This document shows positions 7,812 to 16,342 of a stretch of 64,000 nt of DNA, in pieces (the first letter of the stretch is position 1; every line of letters begins with the position of its first letter). The translations under genes were made by a program, and so were the position numbers. This DNA comes from Agromyces albus (GTDB lineage: Bacteria > Actinomycetota > Actinomycetes > Actinomycetales > Microbacteriaceae): assembly GCF_004134825.1 (NCBI RefSeq), contig NZ_SDPN01000004.1, forward strand, positions 62,001 to 126,000. Direction: 5' to 3'. The notes under the pieces were generated by a model. The model did no database searches. It saw nothing but the letters and a program-made list of their open reading frames with translations, and was not told the origin of the DNA.

Positions 7812-9235
7812 GCGAGAGAACTCAACCGCCGCTGCTGGCCCGAGCGTCCGTGGCCGAGGCCCTTCCGGCAACAGCTCCGCCGGTGCGCATCGTCCACCTC
7901 GGGCTGGGCGCGTTCTCCCGTTCCCACCAGGCGTGGTACACGGCGCACGCCGACGACGCGAGCGAGTGGGGCATCGCCGCATACGCGGGACGCAGCCGCG
8001 ACCTCGCCGACCGCCTCACGGCGCAGGACGGCCTCTACACGCTCATCGAACGGGGGCCGGAATACGACCGATTCGAGGTGATCGGCAGCGTCGTCCGGGC
8101 GCACGCGGGCGACGACCTTGAGTCGCTCCTGCGCGATCTCGCCGCTCCCGATACGGCCGTGGTGACCCTGACGATCACCGAGACGGGCTACGTCTCGACA
8201 CCCGACGGGAGTCCGGATCTCGACCACTTCGGCATGGCGCGGGATCTCGAGGTGCTGCGAGCGCTCGGATCCGATGCCGCAGTCGAGCCGACTGCGCGGC
8301 CGGTGACGGCGCTCGGCCGACTCGTGCTCGGTCTCGAACTGCGGCGCCGAGCCGGTGGCCCGGCGTTGGCGTTGGTCTCGTGCGACAACCTGCCCGACAA
8401 CGGCGGCCGCTTGCGACGGGGGATCGAGGGCCTTGCCGCCGCGGCATTCCCAGCGCTACCGGATTGGCTCGCCGACCACGTGTCGTTCGTCTCGACCTCG
8501 GTCGACCGCATCACGCCGCGCGTTGAAGCCCGGGACGTCGCCGAGGTCGCTGCGGCGACCGGTCGACTCGACGAGGCGCCGGTCATCGCCGAACCGTTCT
8601 CGGATTGGGTGCTGTCGGGGGAGTTCCCCTCCGGTCGCCCCGCCTGGGAGACGGCGGGTGCCACCTTCGTCGCCGATCTCGAACCGTACGAGTTCCGCAA
8701 GCTGTGGATGCTCAACGGCGCGCACTCTCTCCTCGCCTGCGCGGGGCTCCTGCGCGGGCACGTCTCGGTCGCCGAGGCGATCGCGGATCCGGAGTGCCGG
8801 TCGGCGGTCGAGCGGCTCTGGGACGAGGACGCCCGAAATCTCCCGGCCGGCCTCGGCCTCGACCACTATCGCGATGCGTTGCTCGAGCGATTCTCGAATG
8901 CCCGCATCGAGCATCGTCTCGAGCAGATCGCGATCGACTCGCTCGCGAAGCTCCGCGTGCGAGTCGCACCGGTCGCCGAACGAGAGCTCGGCGCCGGCCG
9001 CACCGCCGAGGGGTGCGCCACGGTCATCGCCGCGTGGATGGCGGCGATCGAATCGGGCTTCTGCCGAGCGGATGCCGCGGAGCGCGAGATCGCGGATGCG
9101 CTGGCCTCGCCGAACCCGCGCGAGGGGCTGCTCGGCCTCCTCAGCGCGAAGCTCGCCGCAGATCCCGTGTTCGCGGCGAAGGTCGAGTGCGAGTTCGCAC
9201 GGATCGCAGCGCCCGCCGAGGTCACCGCGAAGTGA
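7808..9235 (+). CDS. uxuB: Mannitol dehydrogenase family protein, probable fructuronate reductase
   Basis: Long-chain (polyol-type) dehydrogenase of 475 residues. It has the N-terminal nucleotide-binding stretch HLGLGAFSRSHQAWY around residues 30-45 and the family catalytic signature K-x4-N-x2-H at K298, N303 and H306 (KLWMLNGAH). In this family context next to uxaC it most likely reduces D-fructuronate to D-mannonate with NADH, feeding the mannonate dehydratase at 18184. The GTG start overlaps the uxaC stop (GTGA), so the two are translationally coupled. Mannitol or tagaturonate activity cannot be excluded from sequence alone. Confidence 0.88.
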   Translation: MSERTQPPLLARASVAEALPATAPPVRIVHLGLGAFSRSHQAWYTAHADDASEWGIAAYAGRSRDLADRLTAQDGLYTLIERGPEYDRFEVIGSVVRAHAGDDLESLLRDLAAPDTAVVTLTITETGYVSTPDGSPDLDHFGMARDLEVLRALGSDAAVEPTARPVTALGRLVLGLELRRRAGGPALALVSCDNLPDNGGRLRRGIEGLAAAAFPALPDWLADHVSFVSTSVDRITPRVEARDVAEVAAATGRLDEAPVIAEPFSDWVLSGEFPSGRPAWETAGATFVADLEPYEFRKLWMLNGAHSLLACAGLLRGHVSVAEAIADPECRSAVERLWDEDARNLPAGLGLDHYRDALLERFSNARIEHRLEQIAIDSLAKLRVRVAPVAERELGAGRTAEGCATVIAAWMAAIESGFCRADAAEREIADALASPNPREGLLGLLSAKLAADPVFAAKVECEFARIAAPAEVTAK

Positions 9236-9269
9236 CGCTCGCAGTCGCCGGCGCGGTCGGCGGGCCCAG

Positions 9270-9878
9270 TCAGCCCTCGTCGACGTCCGGCACGAGCGAG
9301 CGCAGGTACGCCGCGACGGTCGCGTCGACGTCGATCGCAGCGCGATCGTAGAGCCATTGCGTCTGCAGTCCCTCCATCACCGCGATGGTCATCGACGCGA
9401 GCACGGGGGAGTCCTGGTCGGAGGCGAGCTGGCCTCGCTCACGCAGTTCGTCGAAGAGTCGGGTCAGGAACCGACGCACGTCGCGGTAGCGCTCCGTGAA
9501 GTACTCGTGCGCCGGATGCCCCGGGGCGGTCGCTTCCGCGGTGAGCACTGCGTTCAGCTCGACGAGTCCCGCCTGTCGCTCTTGGTCGAGCAGGATCGTG
9601 ACCATGCCGCGGAGTACCGACAGGGGGTCGCCATTCGGACCGGCCGCGGCATGATCGGCGAGGTACTCCCCGCTCCGGTCGTCCTGCAGGGCGAGCACAG
9701 CCGTGAGCAGCTCGTCCTTGCTCGGGAAGTGATGCAGGAGGCCGGTGTGACTGATGCCCGCCCTTCGTGCGATCTCGGCCATGGATGCCCCGTGGAATCC
9801 GGATTCCCCGAACGTGCTGATGCAGGCCTCGAGGATCGTGCGCCGCACCTCGGCCGTCTTGGCGTACTGCCGTGCCAT
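9270..9878 (-). CDS. TetR/AcrR family transcriptional regulator
   Basis: 202 residues with an N-terminal TetR helix-turn-helix (RRTILEACISTFGESGF, then MAEIARRAGISHTGLLHHF) and a C-terminal helical domain of the TetR_C_6 kind (LASMTIAVMEGLQTQWL). It is convergent with uxuB and divergent from the GH1 gene at 9976, with about 97 bp between starts. It may therefore control that gene together with the LacI operator that lies in the same spacer. No clear TetR palindrome was found there. Confidence 0.88.
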   Translation of the reverse strand: MARQYAKTAEVRRTILEACISTFGESGFHGASMAEIARRAGISHTGLLHHFPSKDELLTAVLALQDDRSGEYLADHAAAGPNGDPLSVLRGMVTILLDQERQAGLVELNAVLTAEATAPGHPAHEYFTERYRDVRRFLTRLFDELRERGQLASDQDSPVLASMTIAVMEGLQTQWLYDRAAIDVDATVAAYLRSLVPDVDEG

Positions 9879-9930
9879 CCGACCTCCAGAAAATAGTGAG
9901 CTCTTTCGAGAATTATGCTACCTTGAGGTT

Positions 9931-9946
9931 TGGCAACCGATTGTCA
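9931..9946. promoter_or_regulatory. Candidate LacI operator, site 2 (before GH1 gene)
   Basis: TGGCAACCGATTGTCA, 30 bp before the GH1 start codon. It differs from site 1 by a single base. A possible -10 box TATGCT at 9914-9919 would place the operator just downstream of the transcription start, a repressing position; no convincing -35 was found. Confidence 0.75.
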
Positions 9947-9975
9947 CTTCTGCAACGTAGCGAACAGGATCAGCG

Positions 9976-11208
9976 ATGACGACCTTCCCCGACGGCTTCC
10001 TCTGGGGCGCATCCACGGCGCCGCATCAGATCGAAGGCAACAACGTCAACTCCGACTTCTGGGCGAACGAAGGCCGCGTGCCGGGTATGGAGCGCAGCGG
10101 TGACGCCTGCGACAGTTACCACCGCTATCGGGAAGACATGAAGCTCCTCGCGGATGCGGGGCTCACCGCCTATCGCTTCGGCATCGAGTGGGCGCGCATC
10201 GAACCCATCCCCGGTGAGATCTCCCGCGCCGAGCTCGCGCACTACCGTCGCATGATCGACAGCGCGCACGAGTTCGGGTTGACGCCCGTCGTGACCCTGC
10301 ACCACTTCACGAATCCGCGCTGGTTCGCTGAGGAAGGCGGCTGGCTCGGCGACCGTGCGATCGACCGCTTCCGGTCGTACGTCGACGCGGCCACCGGCAT
10401 CCTCGACGGCGTCGAGTGGGTCGTCACCATGAACGAGCCGAACATGCTCGCCATGATGACCGGCATGGCGAAGGCGATGCAGGCCCCGGGTGCTTCGAGC
10501 GAATGGCAGAGCCCGACCATCGACGAGGAGCGTGGCGACGGCGGCAGCGCGCGGCCACCGCTCCCGGCGCCCGAGCCCGAGATCGGCGCCCGTTTCGTCG
10601 AGGCGCACCACGCAGTGCGTGATCTCGTGCGGCAGCGCATCGGCGCGAAGGTCGGCTGGTCGGTCGCGAACCGTGCGTTCGTGGCCCGGCCCGGCGGCGA
10701 GGAGAAGAAGCGAGAGCTCGAGTACATCTGGGAGGACCTCTACCTCGAGGCATCCCGCGGTGATGACTTCGTCGGCGTGCAGTCGTACTCGAGCCAGTGG
10801 GTGGGCGAGCAGGGCATCGAGCCGTACCCGCCGCATCCCGACAACACGCTGGTCGGCACGGCATACCGGCCCGACGCGATCGGGATCGCCGTGCGCCACA
10901 CGGCCGAGGTCACCGGCGGTGTGCCGATCGTGATCACCGAGAACGGCATCGCGACCGGCGACGACTCGCGCCGCATCGCCTACACCGAGGGTGCGCTTCG
11001 CGCACTCGGCGCCGCGATGGCCGACGGCATCGACATCCGCGGTTACCTGCACTGGACCCTGCTCGACAACTACGAATGGGGTCACTGGGCGCCGACCTTC
11101 GGCCTCGTCGCCGTCGATCGCGAGACCTTCGTGCGCACGCCGAAGCCGAGCCTGGGCTGGCTCGGCGAGGTCGCGCAGCGCGGCGGCCTGGTCGACGCGG
11201 CCGCCTGA
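9976..11208 (+). CDS. Glycoside hydrolase family 1 enzyme (beta-glucosidase type)
   Basis: 410 residues beginning with the family 1 hallmark FLWGASTAPHQIEG. The acid/base glutamate is in VTMNEPNML near residue 155 and the nucleophile in VITENGIAT near residue 323, so both catalytic residues are kept. It is shorter than typical 450-480-residue family members and lacks a signal peptide, so it acts on imported glycosides in the cytoplasm. AGGA lies upstream of the ATG. It heads a run of GH1, Gfo/Idh and MFS genes behind LacI operator site 2. The module suggests glycosides linked to glucuronate metabolism; exact sugar specificity is unknown. Confidence 0.9.
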   Translation: MTTFPDGFLWGASTAPHQIEGNNVNSDFWANEGRVPGMERSGDACDSYHRYREDMKLLADAGLTAYRFGIEWARIEPIPGEISRAELAHYRRMIDSAHEFGLTPVVTLHHFTNPRWFAEEGGWLGDRAIDRFRSYVDAATGILDGVEWVVTMNEPNMLAMMTGMAKAMQAPGASSEWQSPTIDEERGDGGSARPPLPAPEPEIGARFVEAHHAVRDLVRQRIGAKVGWSVANRAFVARPGGEEKKRELEYIWEDLYLEASRGDDFVGVQSYSSQWVGEQGIEPYPPHPDNTLVGTAYRPDAIGIAVRHTAEVTGGVPIVITENGIATGDDSRRIAYTEGALRALGAAMADGIDIRGYLHWTLLDNYEWGHWAPTFGLVAVDRETFVRTPKPSLGWLGEVAQRGGLVDAAA

Positions 11209-11222
11209 GCGAGGCGGCTGAC

Positions 11223-12257
11223 ATGGACGACATGGTGGGCGCGGCGTCGGCTCCGCTGCGCTGGGCGATCATCGGCACCGGACGCATCTCGCGCAGCATG
11301 GTGGCCGACCTCCGCGAGCTCGGCGCCGAAGTCACCTGTGTGCACAGCCGGGATCCCGAACGGGCGACCGCGTTCGCGGCCGAGTTCGGGATTCCCCGCT
11401 CCAGCGGCGACCTCGACGACGTGTTCGGCGACCCCGACGTCGACGTGGTCTACATCGCGACGCCCTTCGCCACTCACGTGGAGCTCGCCCGCCGCGCCCT
11501 GGAGGCGGGCAAGCACGTGCTCGTCGAGAAGCCGATCGCGATGCGCGCCGACGAGGTGCGCGAGCTGTTCGCGCTCGCCCGGCGGCAGCGCCGCTTCCTC
11601 ATGGAGGCGATGTGGATGAAGTTCAATCCCGCGTTTCTCCTTCTCCGCGACGAGATCGCATCAGGTCGAATCGGCGACGTGCGCGCCGTTCGTGCCGGGT
11701 TCGGGGTCCCGTTGCCCGAGGACGGCGGGAGTAAGTGGGATCCCGCGCGGAGTGGCGGAGCGCTGTTCGACAAGGGGATCTACCCGGTGACCCTCGCGCA
11801 CACCCTGCTCGGGCGGCCCGACGTCGTGACGGCCGTAGGACGGATCCGCGCGGACGGACTCGACCTCGCCGAGCACTTCCTGCTCGGATACGGCGACGGC
11901 CGGCACGCCTACGGGTCGAGCTCGATCATCGAGTTCGCCGACCTGTCGGGCGCCATCAGCGGAACGCGCGGGTGGATCGTGCTGCCTCCGCTCTTCTGGA
12001 CGACCACGACGCTCGAGATCCATGCCGGCGGGTGGGAGCAGCTCGTGGCCTCACCGGAGGTGGTGGAACTCCCGCGAGAGGGCAACGGGTACGTGCCCAT
12101 GCTTCGTGCCGTCGCGGGCGCGATCGAGGATGGTCGCCTCGAGCACCCCGAGCATGACGAGTACGCGACCGTCGAGGTCTTCGAGACGCTCGAGCGGATC
12201 CTGCATGAGGTGCGTCGGTTCGCGGATGCCGCCCAGCCGGCTGGCCGCACGTCGTGA
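11223..12257 (+). CDS. Gfo/Idh/MocA family oxidoreductase
   Basis: NAD(P)-dependent sugar oxidoreductase family, 344 residues. The N-terminal Rossmann fold starts WAIIGTGRIS, and the family lysine motif is VEKPIAM near residue 102, followed by the alpha/beta C-terminal domain (DKGIYPVTLAHTLLG). It starts 15 bases after the GH1 stop and its own stop overlaps the MFS gene by GTGA, so it is part of that operon. Members of this family oxidise or epimerise sugars, or cleave glycosides through a transient keto intermediate; the role here is open. Confidence 0.88.
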   Translation: MDDMVGAASAPLRWAIIGTGRISRSMVADLRELGAEVTCVHSRDPERATAFAAEFGIPRSSGDLDDVFGDPDVDVVYIATPFATHVELARRALEAGKHVLVEKPIAMRADEVRELFALARRQRRFLMEAMWMKFNPAFLLLRDEIASGRIGDVRAVRAGFGVPLPEDGGSKWDPARSGGALFDKGIYPVTLAHTLLGRPDVVTAVGRIRADGLDLAEHFLLGYGDGRHAYGSSSIIEFADLSGAISGTRGWIVLPPLFWTTTTLEIHAGGWEQLVASPEVVELPREGNGYVPMLRAVAGAIEDGRLEHPEHDEYATVEVFETLERILHEVRRFADAAQPAGRTS

Positions 12258-13543
12258 GCACGCTCCCCGAGGTCCCCGAACTCAAGACGACGGTCGAACG
12301 GCCACGGCGCTCTCACGACGAGGTGCCCTGGTGGCGCATCCTCCTCCTCGTCGCCGCAACGTTCGGCAGCGGGATGGCCATGATCGTGCCGATGGTGTAC
12401 TCGCTCGCCGTGCGGCTCGACGAGCTGGCCCCCGGTCGTGCCGACGTGCTCGGCTACATCCTCGGCATCGGGTCGGCGGCGACGCTCGTGCTGGCGCCGC
12501 TCACCGGGGTGCTGAGCGATCGCACCCGGTCACGGTGGGGTCGGCGCCGGCCGTACACCGTGCTCGGTCTCGTGCTCGGTCTCGCCGCGGCGCCGATCAT
12601 GGCGATCGCGCCGAACCTCCCGGTCCTCATCCTCGGATGGGTGATCTCGACCGTCGGGTGGGGAACCGCTGCCGGGTCGATCGGCAACTGGCAGGCCGAT
12701 CGGCTCCCGGCGAGCCAGCGCGGGAAGGTCTCGGGGATGACGGGGCTCACGATGCAGGTCGCTCCGGTCGTCGGCATCCTGCTCGTCGGCGCCGTGCCCG
12801 GGCAGACGCTGCTCATCTTCCTGATCCCCGCGATCGTCGCCGTGGTGCTCGTCGCGCTGTTCGTCGTGTTCGCATCCGAAGCCGATAGCCGGCAGGCGCG
12901 GCATCCGGATCGCCTCACCGTCGGCGGGTTGTTCAAGAGCTACCTCTTCGCCCCTCGCGACGTGCCGGACTTCGCATGGAACTGGCTCGGCCGGTTCGTC
13001 TTCTTCCTCGGCCTGACCCTCACGACGAGCTTCACCGTGTTCTTCTACGCGCAGCGGCTGGAGGTGCCTGTCGCCGACGTCGCCGGCGTGCTGGCGCTCA
13101 CGTCCGCGCTCAGCATCGGCACGGCGACCGTCGGTTCGCTGGGCGGAGGTTGGCTCAGCGACCGGATGCGGCGCCGCAAACCGCTCGTCTTCGGCGGCGC
13201 CGCGCTGTTCGCCGTCGGCACCGTCGTGGGCGCGTTCGCGCACGACCTCGTCATGCTCGTGACCGCCGCCCTCGTGACCTCGGTCGGGGTCGCACTCTTC
13301 TCGGCCGTCGGCCAGGCGCTCGTGCTCGACGTCCTGCCGCATCGCGAGACGCAAGCCGGCCGCTACATGGCGATCACGATGTTCGCGCAGAAGATCCCGG
13401 GCGTGCTCGCGCCCATCGCGGCGCCACTCGTGCTGGCGATCGGCGGGGGCGCCCAGAACTTCACCGCCCTCTACCTCGTCGCCGCAGCCCTGGCGTTGGC
13501 CGGCGGCACGCTGATCGCGCTCCGCGTCCGCGGCGTGCGCTGA
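12254..13543 (+). CDS. MFS transporter (sugar or glycoside importer)
   Basis: 429 residues with about twelve hydrophobic segments. The loop after helix 2 carries DRTRSRWGRRRPY, the motif seen in sugar and glycoside-pentoside-hexuronide type carriers, and a second copy (SDRMRRRKPL) follows in the C-terminal half. The GTG start overlaps the preceding stop (GTGA). As the only transporter in the glucuronide module it is the likely importer for the glycosides cut by the GH1, GH78 and GH2 enzymes, none of which has a signal peptide. It is convergent with the GH78 gene, with 12 bp between stops. Confidence 0.88.
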   Translation: MSTLPEVPELKTTVERPRRSHDEVPWWRILLLVAATFGSGMAMIVPMVYSLAVRLDELAPGRADVLGYILGIGSAATLVLAPLTGVLSDRTRSRWGRRRPYTVLGLVLGLAAAPIMAIAPNLPVLILGWVISTVGWGTAAGSIGNWQADRLPASQRGKVSGMTGLTMQVAPVVGILLVGAVPGQTLLIFLIPAIVAVVLVALFVVFASEADSRQARHPDRLTVGGLFKSYLFAPRDVPDFAWNWLGRFVFFLGLTLTTSFTVFFYAQRLEVPVADVAGVLALTSALSIGTATVGSLGGGWLSDRMRRRKPLVFGGAALFAVGTVVGAFAHDLVMLVTAALVTSVGVALFSAVGQALVLDVLPHRETQAGRYMAITMFAQKIPGVLAPIAAPLVLAIGGGAQNFTALYLVAAALALAGGTLIALRVRGVR

Positions 13544-13555
13544 GTCCGGGCTCGG

Positions 13556-16198
13556 TCACATCGGGCGTCGTTCCGAGAAGCGTCCCGGCTGCGCCATCCG
13601 CTCGGTGCCGTCGGGGAAGACGACCCTGGCAGTCGAGCCCGGTGGCACGTCGACCGTGATCTCGAGCTCGGCGTCGTCGAGCCGCCAGCTCGCGGCGATC
13701 GTCCCCTGCGGGCTCTCGAACGTGCCGCTCGCCCACGTGAGCGAAGCTCCGAGCACCGGGGCGACGACGAACGACTCCCACGCGATCGAGTCGGGCTCCT
13801 GCCGAAGCCCCAGCGTGTGGGTGTGCAGGAACCGGATGACCGCGCCCTTGCTGTAGTGGTTCAGGGACTCGTGTGCCGTGCCATCCGCATCGACGCCGTC
13901 CCAGTCCTCCCAGATCGTCGTCGCGCCGCGGTCGAGCATGCCGAGCCACGAGGGGGACGTGCGCTGGAGGAGCACGTCGTAGGCGACATCCGCATACCCG
14001 TGGTCGGCGAGCACGGGCAGCAGGTCGGCGGTGGAGAGGAAGCCGGTGCCGAGATGCATCCCGGCGGCTCGGATCAGTTCGACGAGGCGGGCGGCGGATG
14101 CGGGGCGGAGGTCGTCGGGGATCAGGCCGAAGCTGAGCGCACGCACGTAGCCGGCTTGCGTGTCGCTGGTGGTGCGGCCGTGGTCGTCGAGGTACTCGGT
14201 GCGCCACGCCTCCCGCACATGCGCGGCCAGTTCCAGGTACCGCGTCGCATCGTCCGGACGGCCGAGAACGCGCGCGATCTCAGCGAGCGTCGATGTCGAC
14301 CGGTACAGGTAGGCGGTCGCTACCTCGCCCTTGTCGGCCATGAACCACGCCATCGGGTTCGACTGCACGGGGTCGATGAGCGAACCGTCATCAGCGCGCT
14401 GCTTCGGCTCCAACCACTCGCCCCAGTGGAACGATCCGTCCCAGAGGTACTGCTCGTGCGGTGCGGGCTCGGCTGACTGTTCGACCCGTGACGGATGCCT
14501 CGCCGAGCGCGCGATCCCGGCGGCCCACTCGACCCAGCGCACCATGGCGTCCCAGTTCTCTGCGAGGGCCCGGGTGTCGCCGTACGTCTCGTAGAGCAAC
14601 CACGGCACGGCGACGATCGCATCGCCCCAGCCCGCGGATCCAGTCATCATGGCTGTCTGCGAGGCGAGGTCGACCTTGCTCCTGCGCCCATCGGGCGAGA
14701 AGTTCGCGATGCGCCCATCGGGGAGCTGATCGTCGCGCACCGACTGCAGCCACTTGCGACTGAAGCCCGAGATGTCGTAGAGGCGGGCGGCGGTCGGCGC
14801 GAACACCTGGTAGTCGCCGGTCCAGCCGAGGCGCTCCCTGGTGGGACAGTCGGTCGGCACATCCACGGCGTTGCCGAGGAAGCTCCACCTCGCCACCTCG
14901 TGCAAGCGGTTCAGGTCGTCGTTGCTGCTCTCGAATGCGCCGGCCGGCGCGAAGTCGGTGTGAACAACCTGCATCGACAGCGAGGCGGGGTCGAGGGGCA
15001 CGTCGCCGCGGTCGATGCGGGCGTAGCGGAAGCCGTGCACGGTGTGGCGGGGTTCGAAGACCTGGTCGCCGCCCGATGAGACGACTTCGTCGCGCTGCCT
15101 GAACGGCACTCGAGGGCGCTGCGGGTTGAACCCGTCGAGGTGCGTGAGGGTGAGGTCGCCGTGGGGGTCGAGGTGCTCGCCGTAGTCGATGACGGTGCGA
15201 GTGCCGGCGGGGCCCAGGTCGGCGAGACGCAGCCAGCCCGATGCGTTCTGGCCGAAGTCGGCGATCCATGCGCCGCCGGGGCTGCGGGTGAGTGACACGG
15301 CAGGAAGTTCGGCGACCCGGCGCACGGGGGGAGCGGGCGACCAGCCGACGGGGGGCGCTTCCACCGCATCCACGAGCACCGGTCGCTCCGAGTCGTACGC
15401 CGCGGTCAGATCGGTCGTCTGCCCGTCCATGAGGTCGGCTCGCGTGATCGGACCGACGGAAGAGGTCCAGGTGACGTCGGTCCTCACGACCTGGTTCGTG
15501 CCGTCGGCGTAGTCGAGGTGCAGCTCGAGGCGGGCGCCGAGCACGGAGCCCCAACCGGCCGGCTCGCGGAAGGCGCCGACCTGGCCGCGATACCAGCCGT
15601 CAGACAGCACCATGTCGACGGTGTTCTCGCCTTGGCGGATCGCCGAGCGGACATCGGATGCCTGTGCGTACACGGTGCGGTCGTACGACGTCGCGCCGGG
15701 CGAGAGCTCCGCCGTTCCGGCGCGCACCTCGTTGACGAACGCCTCGTAGACACCGAGCGCGGTCGCGTATACCCGCGCACGTGTCACCGTCCCCTCCGCA
15801 GTGAACGTGCCACGTAGTCGGTACGCCGGACGGGTCGCGGGCACCAGGCCCTCCTGCTCGACTGGCGAGATCCACCGAGCAGACCAATCGTCATCGAACA
15901 GGCCCGCCTCGAAGGCATGCCATGGGCTCCAGCCGGCAACCGGCTCAGCTCGACCGATCACACGCCATTGGACTCGCTCGGTGCTCCGCAACGGCCGCCA
16001 CGGCCACTCGATCAGCCGGTGCCCCTGCACCTCCACTGTCGCCTGGCGCGAATCGTCGATCCGAGCCTCGAGCTCGAACTCATCGCCGCTCGACCAGCCG
16101 GCCGGGAGCCGCCAGGAGAGGCGCGGCGTGGAGGCGCTCACCGGGAATCCATCGCCACCGCTGTCGATGCTCAGGTCATATGGTGCGGGTGCTGTCAT
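13556..16198 (-). CDS. Alpha-L-rhamnosidase, glycoside hydrolase family 78
   Basis: Large multidomain hydrolase of 880 residues releasing terminal alpha-L-rhamnose. An N-terminal beta-sandwich with the Bac_rhamnosid layout (ISPVEQEG; RLRGTFTAEG; ATALGVYEAFVN) is followed by the (alpha/alpha)6 catalytic domain containing DCPTRERLGWTGD, the family's acidic active-site stretch, and a C-terminal beta-sandwich. There is no signal peptide, so it is cytoplasmic. ATG at 16198 has GGAGG upstream; a GTG at 16243 is possible but would touch the operator. It is divergent from the beta-glucuronidase gene, with LacI operator site 3 between them. Together the pair could strip rhamnose then glucuronate from a Rha-GlcA unit. 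Confidence 0.9.
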   Translation of the reverse strand: MTAPAPYDLSIDSGGDGFPVSASTPRLSWRLPAGWSSGDEFELEARIDDSRQATVEVQGHRLIEWPWRPLRSTERVQWRVIGRAEPVAGWSPWHAFEAGLFDDDWSARWISPVEQEGLVPATRPAYRLRGTFTAEGTVTRARVYATALGVYEAFVNEVRAGTAELSPGATSYDRTVYAQASDVRSAIRQGENTVDMVLSDGWYRGQVGAFREPAGWGSVLGARLELHLDYADGTNQVVRTDVTWTSSVGPITRADLMDGQTTDLTAAYDSERPVLVDAVEAPPVGWSPAPPVRRVAELPAVSLTRSPGGAWIADFGQNASGWLRLADLGPAGTRTVIDYGEHLDPHGDLTLTHLDGFNPQRPRVPFRQRDEVVSSGGDQVFEPRHTVHGFRYARIDRGDVPLDPASLSMQVVHTDFAPAGAFESSNDDLNRLHEVARWSFLGNAVDVPTDCPTRERLGWTGDYQVFAPTAARLYDISGFSRKWLQSVRDDQLPDGRIANFSPDGRRSKVDLASQTAMMTGSAGWGDAIVAVPWLLYETYGDTRALAENWDAMVRWVEWAAGIARSARHPSRVEQSAEPAPHEQYLWDGSFHWGEWLEPKQRADDGSLIDPVQSNPMAWFMADKGEVATAYLYRSTSTLAEIARVLGRPDDATRYLELAAHVREAWRTEYLDDHGRTTSDTQAGYVRALSFGLIPDDLRPASAARLVELIRAAGMHLGTGFLSTADLLPVLADHGYADVAYDVLLQRTSPSWLGMLDRGATTIWEDWDGVDADGTAHESLNHYSKGAVIRFLHTHTLGLRQEPDSIAWESFVVAPVLGASLTWASGTFESPQGTIAASWRLDDAELEITVDVPPGSTARVVFPDGTERMAQPGRFSERRPM

Positions 16199-16248
16199 GG
16201 CCGCTTCGCCTCCGGTGAATCCATCGGGCAGTTGCCCGGCCACTAGTA

Positions 16249-16264
16249 TGGCAACCGCTTGCCA
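16249..16264. promoter_or_regulatory. Candidate LacI operator, site 3 (GH78/GH2 divergon)
   Basis: TGGCAACCGCTTGCCA: perfect 6-bp arms TGGCAA/TTGCCA around CCGC. It sits between the divergent starts of the rhamnosidase (16198) and beta-glucuronidase (16343), and is the most symmetric of the three copies. Confidence 0.78.
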
Positions 16265-16342
16265 AAAAGTCCAAAGTCTGTTCTACTGAGTTCCGACCTC
16301 AGTCCACTCGATCCCGCAGCGCCGCGCAGGAGGCCCGCCAAC

